DNA of 20,383 bases, from assembly GCA_021768985.1 (NCBI GenBank), contig JAETTR010000006.1, positions 1 through 20,383 of the forward strand, written 5' to 3'. Positions within the stretch are counted from its first letter, which is position 1. Each line of letters starts with the position of its first letter. The notes below the pieces were generated by a model. It was not told the origin of the DNA and searched no databases. It saw only the letters and a list, made by a program, of their open reading frames with translations. This stretch comes from Bacillota bacterium. GTDB taxonomy: Bacteria; Bacillota; Clostridia; Christensenellales; Borkfalkiaceae. The position numbers and the translations under genes are program-made. Shown in pieces: positions 15,134 through 20,383 of this stretch.

Positions 15134-16204
15134 ATGACGGCGGAAGATCGGGCGCTCGTATGGCTCTGTTCGCTCGAAGGGCTGGAATATCGGGAACGGG
15201 CGGCGCTGTTGCGCGCGGCGGGCGATCCCGTAAAACTGTTCGAGGATTGGGAAAAATTTTTACCGCTTTTGACTCAATCGAATCAAAGCAGGGTATATAA
15301 AAAGGGGCGCGCCGCGCGCGAACGGGACGCGGACGGGTTTATTTCGTCTTTGCGCGACAAAGACCGTTTCGCGGTCACGATTTTCAGCGACGATTATCCC
15401 GAGTTGTTAAAACAGATTGCAACGCCGCCCTTCGTGCTTTTCGGCGAGGGAAACCGCGCGTTGTTAAAGGAACGGAAATTCTGTATCGTCGGTTCCCGCA
15501 AAATCCCCGCGTGGGCGGATCAGGCGGGCAGGAGCATTGCCTCCGCGCTCACCGCAAAGTTCGCGGTGGTGACGGGGTTCGCGGAAGGCGGAGACTATGC
15601 GGCGATTTCGGGCGCGCTTCCGAGCGGAAAGCTGATTTGCGTGCTTCCCACCGGTCTGGATAACTGCTATCCCGCCGATCATTACGCGCTGAAATCCAAA
15701 GTGGGCAAAACGGGCTTGTTGCTTTCGGAATATCCCATGAACGAACGGGTGAAACGGCACACCTTTCATGCGCGTAACCGTATTCTTGCGGGGCTTGCGG
15801 AGGGCGTTCTCGTCCTGTCGGCGGGCAGAAGAAGCGGTACGATGATCACGGCGAACGCCGCGCTCGATTGCGGGAGAGACGTGTTCGCCCTTCCCCACAA
15901 CGCCAATGCGGCGAGCGGCGAAGGCTGTAACGAACTCATCAAAAACGGCGCGGGGCTCGTGACGGGTGCGGAGGATCTCTTCGCGCACTACGGGTTGAAA
16001 GCGGAGGAGACGGAAGCTTCCGCGCTTCCGCCCGAAGAGGAAAAGGTGTTGCGCGTTCTGCGCGAATACGGCGAGCTGCACGTGAGCGTGATCGCGGAGC
16101 GCGCGGACGTGCCGGTGTACGAAGCGGCGGCGATCCTTTCCGCGCTCGAAATCAAAAATCTTGCGGTGAAGTCGGGCGGCAACAAATACAGCGCCGTCCG
16201 CTGA
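15134..16204 (+). CDS. dprA: DNA-processing protein DprA
   Basis: DprA binds incoming single-stranded DNA and loads RecA during transformation; it is also kept in species not known to be competent. The 356-aa protein has a helical N-terminal part (1-100), the Rossmann-like core (about 115-285) with CIVGSRK (117-123), VLPTGLDNCYP (170-180), LLLSEYPMNERVKR (196-208), ARNRILAGLAEGVLVLSA (213-230) and RSGTMITANAAL (233-244), and a C-terminal winged helix (about 300-356). The usual G-A-R-G-I-D-x3-H stretch reads GFAEGGDYAAI (148-158), so two normally conserved positions differ. The ATG follows AAGGAG (15122-15127). topA starts 11 nt after the stop. Confidence 0.93.
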   Translation: MTAEDRALVWLCSLEGLEYRERAALLRAAGDPVKLFEDWEKFLPLLTQSNQSRVYKKGRAARERDADGFISSLRDKDRFAVTIFSDDYPELLKQIATPPFVLFGEGNRALLKERKFCIVGSRKIPAWADQAGRSIASALTAKFAVVTGFAEGGDYAAISGALPSGKLICVLPTGLDNCYPADHYALKSKVGKTGLLLSEYPMNERVKRHTFHARNRILAGLAEGVLVLSAGRRSGTMITANAALDCGRDVFALPHNANAASGEGCNELIKNGAGLVTGAEDLFAHYGLKAEETEASALPPEEEKVLRVLREYGELHVSVIAERADVPVYEAAAILSALEIKNLAVKSGGNKYSAVR

Positions 16205-16215
16205 CAGGAGTATAC

Positions 16216-18429
16216 ATGGATCTCATTATCGTAGAATCGCCTTCCAAGGCAAAAACCATCTCCAAATATTTGAAAGGGAAGTACCGCGTGGACGCCTCGG
16301 GCGGACATATCCGCGATCTGCCCGCCAAAAAGCTCGGCGTGGCGGTGGATAAAAATTACGAGCCCAAGTACGTGACTTCTCCCGGTAAGGAGGAAACGAT
16401 CGCGCGGCTGACCGAAGAAGCGAAGCGGGCGGACAGAGTGTATCTCGCAACCGACCCCGACCGCGAGGGCGAGGCGATCAGCTGGCATTTGCAGACGGTG
16501 CTCGGATTGGACGAGAACGGCGAAAACCGCATCGAGTTCAACGAAATTTCTCCCAAGGCGGTGGAGCGCGCGCTGAAAAAGCCGCGTAAAATCAACTACA
16601 ATCTCGTCGACGCGCAACAGGCGCGCCGCGTTATGGACCGGCTCGTGGGCTACAAGCTCTCGCCGCTGTTGAACAACAAAATCCAGAACGGACTCTCGGC
16701 GGGCAGAGTGCAGTCGGTCGCCCTTCGGCTCGTGGTGGACCGCGAGCGGGAGATTCAGGCGTTCAAGCCCGAAGAGTACTGGAACGTGAACGCCGAATTG
16801 CAGGACGGAGAAAAGAAATTTTCTCCCTTCAAAGCCGCGCTCGAAAAGCGGGACGGCAAAAAGTTCAAGGTCGGCAACAAAGAGGAAGCCGACGCGGTGC
16901 TCGCGGCGCTCGCGGCGGGGAGCTATTCCGTCGCGTCCGTCAAAAATTCGGTTGCGAAATCGCACGCGCCCGCGCCCTTTACCACAAGCACGTTGCAGCA
17001 GGACGCTTCGAACAAGCTCGGCATGACGGCGCCCGAAACCATGCTCATGGCGCAGCATCTTTACGAAGGTATGGACATCGGCGGGGAGCATATCGCCTTC
17101 GTCACCTATATCAGAACGGACTCCACCCGTGTTTCCGAGGAGGCGCAGGCTTCCGCGCGGGAGTATATCGCGGGCAAATTCGGGCAAGAATATTTACCCG
17201 AAAAGCCCAATTTCTACGCTTCGAAAAAGGGCGCGCAGGACGCGCACGAGGCGATCCGCCCCATCGATCTGAACCGCACGCCCGAGTCCGTAAAAAAGCT
17301 TCTGGACCGCAAGCACTTCGCCGTATACAAGCTCATTTACGAGCGCTTTATCGCTTCGCAGATGACGGAAGCGCTGTACGACGCGATGCAGATCGAGGTG
17401 CAGAACGGCGAATTTTCGTTTAAGGCGAGCGGAAAAGCGTTGCGGTTCGCGGGCTTTACCGTCGTATATCAGGAGACGAAGAAGGACGATGAGGAAGAGA
17501 GCAAGGGCTTGCTCCCGCCCCTCAAGGACGGCGACGGACTCTCCTGTCTCGGCGTCAAGAGCGAGCAGAAATTCACCAAGCCGCCCGTGCGCTATACCGA
17601 CGCCTCCCTCGTGAAAGCGATGGAGGACAAGGGGATCGGCAGACCTTCGACCTACGCTTCGATCATCTCGGTGCTCACCAAGCGCAAATACGTGAGCAAG
17701 GAGGGCAAGTACATGATCCCCACCGAGATCGCCTTCCGCATCACCGATATGCTCGTACAATATTTTACCGATATCATGGACGTCGGATTCACGGCGAACA
17801 TGGAGGAACAGCTCGACGAGATCGAGGACGGCGGAAAGGACTGGCACGCGATCGTCGCGGCGTTCTATCCTCCGTTCGAGGAAAAACTGCGGTTCGCGGG
17901 AACCGACGGCGACGAGGTAACCGACATTCTCTGCCCCAAGTGCGGGCACCCCATGGTGCGCAAAACGGGCAAATACGGCAAGTATCTCGCCTGCTCCAAC
18001 TATCCCAAGTGTTCGAACATCGTGAGCGAGGGGGAGACGGAGGTTTCCGAAACGCCCTGCCCCAAGTGCGGCAAAATGATGGTGGTCAAGAGCGGACGGT
18101 ACGGAAAATTCCTCGCCTGCCCGAGCTATCCGGAATGCAAATCCACGTTGCCGTTCGGTGAAAAGCCGGAGGATATCTTCGAGGGCGTCTGCCCCGAATG
18201 CGGCAAGCCCGCCAAAAAACTGCGTTCGAAAGCGGGAAAGCTTTATTACGGCTGCAGCGGGTATCCCGATTGTAAGTTTATGAGCTGGGATATTCCCACG
18301 GGCGATAAATGCCCCGTTTGCAAGAGCGCGATCGTAAAGACCCAGCGCGGGTTCGTAAAGTGCTCGAATAAAGAATGCTCGTACAAACCGCCCAAGGCGG
18401 ACGGCGCGGAAGGCGCGCCCAAAGCGTGA
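16216..18429 (+). CDS. topA: DNA topoisomerase I (type IA)
   Basis: It relaxes negative supercoils by passing one strand through a break in the other. The 737-aa protein starts with the Toprim domain (LIIVESPSKAKTI at 3-15; TDPDREGEAISWH at 79-91), then the core with the catalytic tyrosine in YIRTDSTRVS (Tyr298). Four C-terminal zinc ribbons start at Cys 573, 615, 659 and 699; the last (CPVC...CSNKEC) is the most diverged. All key residues seen are present, and the length is normal for Bacillota. The ATG follows AGGAG (16206-16210). Its stop overlaps the trmFO start as GTGA. Confidence 0.98.
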   Translation: MDLIIVESPSKAKTISKYLKGKYRVDASGGHIRDLPAKKLGVAVDKNYEPKYVTSPGKEETIARLTEEAKRADRVYLATDPDREGEAISWHLQTVLGLDENGENRIEFNEISPKAVERALKKPRKINYNLVDAQQARRVMDRLVGYKLSPLLNNKIQNGLSAGRVQSVALRLVVDREREIQAFKPEEYWNVNAELQDGEKKFSPFKAALEKRDGKKFKVGNKEEADAVLAALAAGSYSVASVKNSVAKSHAPAPFTTSTLQQDASNKLGMTAPETMLMAQHLYEGMDIGGEHIAFVTYIRTDSTRVSEEAQASAREYIAGKFGQEYLPEKPNFYASKKGAQDAHEAIRPIDLNRTPESVKKLLDRKHFAVYKLIYERFIASQMTEALYDAMQIEVQNGEFSFKASGKALRFAGFTVVYQETKKDDEEESKGLLPPLKDGDGLSCLGVKSEQKFTKPPVRYTDASLVKAMEDKGIGRPSTYASIISVLTKRKYVSKEGKYMIPTEIAFRITDMLVQYFTDIMDVGFTANMEEQLDEIEDGGKDWHAIVAAFYPPFEEKLRFAGTDGDEVTDILCPKCGHPMVRKTGKYGKYLACSNYPKCSNIVSEGETEVSETPCPKCGKMMVVKSGRYGKFLACPSYPECKSTLPFGEKPEDIFEGVCPECGKPAKKLRSKAGKLYYGCSGYPDCKFMSWDIPTGDKCPVCKSAIVKTQRGFVKCSNKECSYKPPKADGAEGAPKA

Positions 18430-19718
18430 TCCGCGTAATCGGCGCGGGGCTGGCGGGTTCGGAAGCGGCGTACTATCTCGCCCGAAAGGGAGAGGAAGTG
18501 GAACTCGTGGAAATGAAGCCGGAAAAGCGTACTCCCGCCCATTCGGGGAACGGCTTTGCCGAGCTCGTCTGCTCGAACTCGTTGAAGAGCGACGATATCT
18601 GGGGAAACGCCTGCGGACTTCTGAAAGAGGAACTGCGTCGGTTGGGCTCGCTGACTATGGAGGCGGCGGAATGTACCCGCGTGCCTGCGGGCGGCGCGCT
18701 CGCCGTAGACCGAGATCTGTTTTCCGCATATATCACGCAAAAAATCAAGGAACATCCGAATATCCGCGTCGTGTGCGGGGAGGTCGAAAAACTGCCCGAT
18801 TGCGGAATCGTCGCCACGGGTCCGCTCACTTCCGACGCGCTCTCCGCGGAGATTCAGAAGCGTTTCGGCGGCGCGTTGCATTTTTACGACGCGACCGCGC
18901 CCGTCGTTTCGGCGGACAGCGTCGATTACGACAAGACGTTCTCTTCGAGCCGTTACGGCAAGGGCGATGGCGACTATATCAACTGCCCGCTCACGAAGGA
19001 GGAGTACGAAAACTTCGTAACCGAGCTGTTAAACGCGGAACGCGCGGAGTTGCACGCGTTCGAGAAGCGGGAAATCTTCGAGGGCTGTATGCCCGTCGAG
19101 GTCATGGCGGCGCGCGGGAAGGACACGCTGCGCTACGGTATGCTCAAGCCCGTGGGGCTCGTCTGCGGGGACGGGAGCAGACCGTACGCCGTGTTGCAGC
19201 TGCGCAGAGAGAACGCCGCGGGCACGTCGCTCGGACTCGTAGGGTTTCAGACCAATTTGAAGTTCGGCGAACAGAAGCGGGTGTTTTCGCTGATCCCTGC
19301 CTTACAGAACGCCGAGTTCGAACGGTACGGGGTGATGCATCGCAATACTTTTTTGCAATCGCCCGAGGTGCTGAACGCCGATTTTTCGGCGAAGGACAAT
19401 CCCGCGCTCTTTTTCGCGGGGCAGATTACGGGCGTGGAGGGGTATGTGGAGAGCGCCATGAGCGGCTTGCTCGCGGGCGTGCACGCCTTTCGCAGATTGC
19501 GCGGATTGCCCGTTTCCGTGCCCGAGGACACTTGCGTATGCGGCGCGCTGTCGCGGTATGTGGCGGCGCCGAACAAACACTTTCAGCCGATGAACGCCAA
19601 TTACGGCGTACTGCGCGCGGGGTTCGACCGCGTGCGCGATAAAAAAGAAAAAAAACGCCTTCTCGGCGAACGCGCGCTTGCGGAAATCGAACGCTTTCGC
19701 GCGGAGCTCGGGGAGTAA
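18426..19718 (+). CDS. trmFO: tRNA m5U54 methyltransferase TrmFO (folate/FAD-dependent)
   Basis: TrmFO methylates uridine 54 in the T loop of tRNAs using methylene-tetrahydrofolate and FADH2. The 430-aa product starts with the FAD-binding motif IGAGLAGSEAAYYLA (5-19) and contains the family blocks HSGNGFAELVCSNSLKSDD, CTRVPAGGALAVDRD, FSSSRYGKGDGDYINCP, EIFEGCMPVEVMAARG and AGQITGVEGYVESAMSG. The start is GTG 18426, overlapping the topA stop by 4 nt. Longer readings extend into topA and lack family support. A GGAAGG (18409-18414) is a possible binding site. The gene follows topA as in most Bacillota. hslV starts 10 nt after its stop, with no xerC/codV gene between. Confidence 0.96.
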   Translation: MIRVIGAGLAGSEAAYYLARKGEEVELVEMKPEKRTPAHSGNGFAELVCSNSLKSDDIWGNACGLLKEELRRLGSLTMEAAECTRVPAGGALAVDRDLFSAYITQKIKEHPNIRVVCGEVEKLPDCGIVATGPLTSDALSAEIQKRFGGALHFYDATAPVVSADSVDYDKTFSSSRYGKGDGDYINCPLTKEEYENFVTELLNAERAELHAFEKREIFEGCMPVEVMAARGKDTLRYGMLKPVGLVCGDGSRPYAVLQLRRENAAGTSLGLVGFQTNLKFGEQKRVFSLIPALQNAEFERYGVMHRNTFLQSPEVLNADFSAKDNPALFFAGQITGVEGYVESAMSGLLAGVHAFRRLRGLPVSVPEDTCVCGALSRYVAAPNKHFQPMNANYGVLRAGFDRVRDKKEKKRLLGERALAEIERFRAELGE

Positions 19719-19728
19719 GGAGGACGAA

Positions 19729-20262
19729 ATGGAATTTCGCGGAACGACGATCTGCGCCGTCAAACGGAACGGCGTTACGGCGATCGCCGGCGACGGTCAG
19801 GTAACGATGGGAGAATCGGTCGTGTTCAAGAACACGGCGATCAAGGTGCGCCGCATTTACGGCGGAAAGGTCGTATTGGGGTTTGCGGGTTCGGTAACGG
19901 ACGCGTTCTCCCTGTCGGAGCGGTTCGAGGGAATGCTCAACAAGTTTGCGGGCAACCTCATGCGCTCGGCGGTGGAGCTCGCCGATTTGTGGCGGAGCGA
20001 CAAAGTGGGCAGAAAGCTCGACGCCATGATGATCACGGCGGATAAGGACACGCTGTTGATTTTATCGGGCACGGGCGAAGTGATCGAGCCCGACGAAGGA
20101 ATCTGCGCGATCGGGAGCGGCGGCAATTACGCTCTGGCGGCGGCGCGCGCGCTGGCGCAGAACACCGATTTTTCCGCCGAGGAAATCGCACGGAAATCGC
20201 TGAAAATCGCAAGCGAGATTTGCGTGTATACCAACGACCACATTATTTGCGAAACCGTGTAA
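19729..20262 (+). CDS. hslV: ATP-dependent protease subunit HslV (ClpQ)
   Basis: HslV is the proteasome-like dodecameric peptidase that works with the HslU unfoldase in the cytoplasm. The 177-aa product has the N-terminal nucleophile block GTTICAVKRNG (Thr6 or Thr7; Thr6 after removal of a short leader is likely), AGDGQVTMG, the catalytic Lys region KNTAIKVRRIYGGKVVLGFAGS, GTGEVIEPDEGICAIGSGGNYALAAARAL and the closing ICVYTNDHI. The ATG is chosen because AGGAGG lies 5-6 nt before it and the family begins there. Its partner hslU is not seen in the 121 nt that remain. Confidence 0.96.
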   Translation: MEFRGTTICAVKRNGVTAIAGDGQVTMGESVVFKNTAIKVRRIYGGKVVLGFAGSVTDAFSLSERFEGMLNKFAGNLMRSAVELADLWRSDKVGRKLDAMMITADKDTLLILSGTGEVIEPDEGICAIGSGGNYALAAARALAQNTDFSAEEIARKSLKIASEICVYTNDHIICETV

Positions 20263-20383
20263 AGACCGGCTTGCATACGCGCCGACCGTAAAATGACTGC
20301 GCGTTGCAAAATCGCACTTTTGCATAAGCGCACCCTATTTGCCGCATACTTGCGGCTTATCGACTTGAGATAGAACGGTTGCG
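20263..20383 (+). other. Gene-free stretch with two hairpins after hslV
   Basis: No start codon with a ribosome binding site is evident. Two hairpins can form: TGCAAAA/TTTTGCA (20305-20311 with 20318-20324) and GCCGCA/TGCGGC (20341-20346 with 20351-20356). The second can extend with ATAAGC/GCTTAT (20324-20329 with 20355-20360) in an alternative fold. Neither has a T-run, so a terminator is not supported. hslU, if present, would begin beyond the window. Confidence 0.4.

Noticed and set aside
15988..17187. Minus-strand reading frame of 399 codons opposite dprA/topA
   Set aside because: It crosses two well-identified genes and has the Arg/His-rich composition of a GC-driven shadow frame.

Overview
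The window looks like part of a chromosome from a fairly high-GC member of the Bacillota, most likely an uncultured gut Clostridia lineage. Support for this is the clear AGGAGG-type ribosome binding sites, near-consensus TTGACA/TATAAT promoters, a type III glutamine synthetase, a tRNA with encoded CCA, and the comM-dprA-topA-trmFO-hslV gene order that Bacillota share in large part. The lineage is inferred from gene content only.

Layout. Positions 1-94 hold the tail of an unrecognised gene, closed by a perfect palindromic terminator. clpB (280-2853) is a monocistronic disaggregase gene with its own promoter, an inverted repeat around the -10 box, and a strong terminator. From about 2900 to 8650 the region is accessory in character, with lower GC in places. 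It contains a GC-rich foldable repeat, a small DUF6809-like gene, tRNA-Ser(CGA), an overlapping two-gene module resembling an antitoxin plus a zeta-type kinase toxin, a broken choloylglycine-hydrolase-family gene that has lost its nucleophile segment, a thioesterase/SDR pair, a divergent XRE-regulator/small-protein module with symmetric operators, a second foldable repeat, and a MmcQ/YjbR-family gene.

From 8650 to 11360 come type III glutamine synthetase and ribosomal protein L19. rplS has a folded 5' leader that is probably autoregulatory, and a terminator. From 11401 a promoter starts a co-directional run: a 685-residue polytopic membrane protein with distant PMT/GT39-like features, comM, dprA, topA, trmFO and hslV. 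The genes overlap or lie close together (topA/trmFO share GTGA; trmFO-hslV gap 10 nt). comM and dprA relate to handling of incoming single-stranded DNA, topA to supercoiling, trmFO to tRNA m5U54 and hslV to proteolysis. The xerC/codV gene often found between trmFO and hslV is absent, and hslU is not seen in the 121 nt after hslV.

The most interesting unexplained items are the 64-aa + zeta-kinase pair with a near-leaderless transcript, the XRE/98-aa divergent module, the rplS leader, the deletion pseudogene that still has a perfect promoter, and the PMT-like membrane protein at the head of the competence/topoisomerase cluster.
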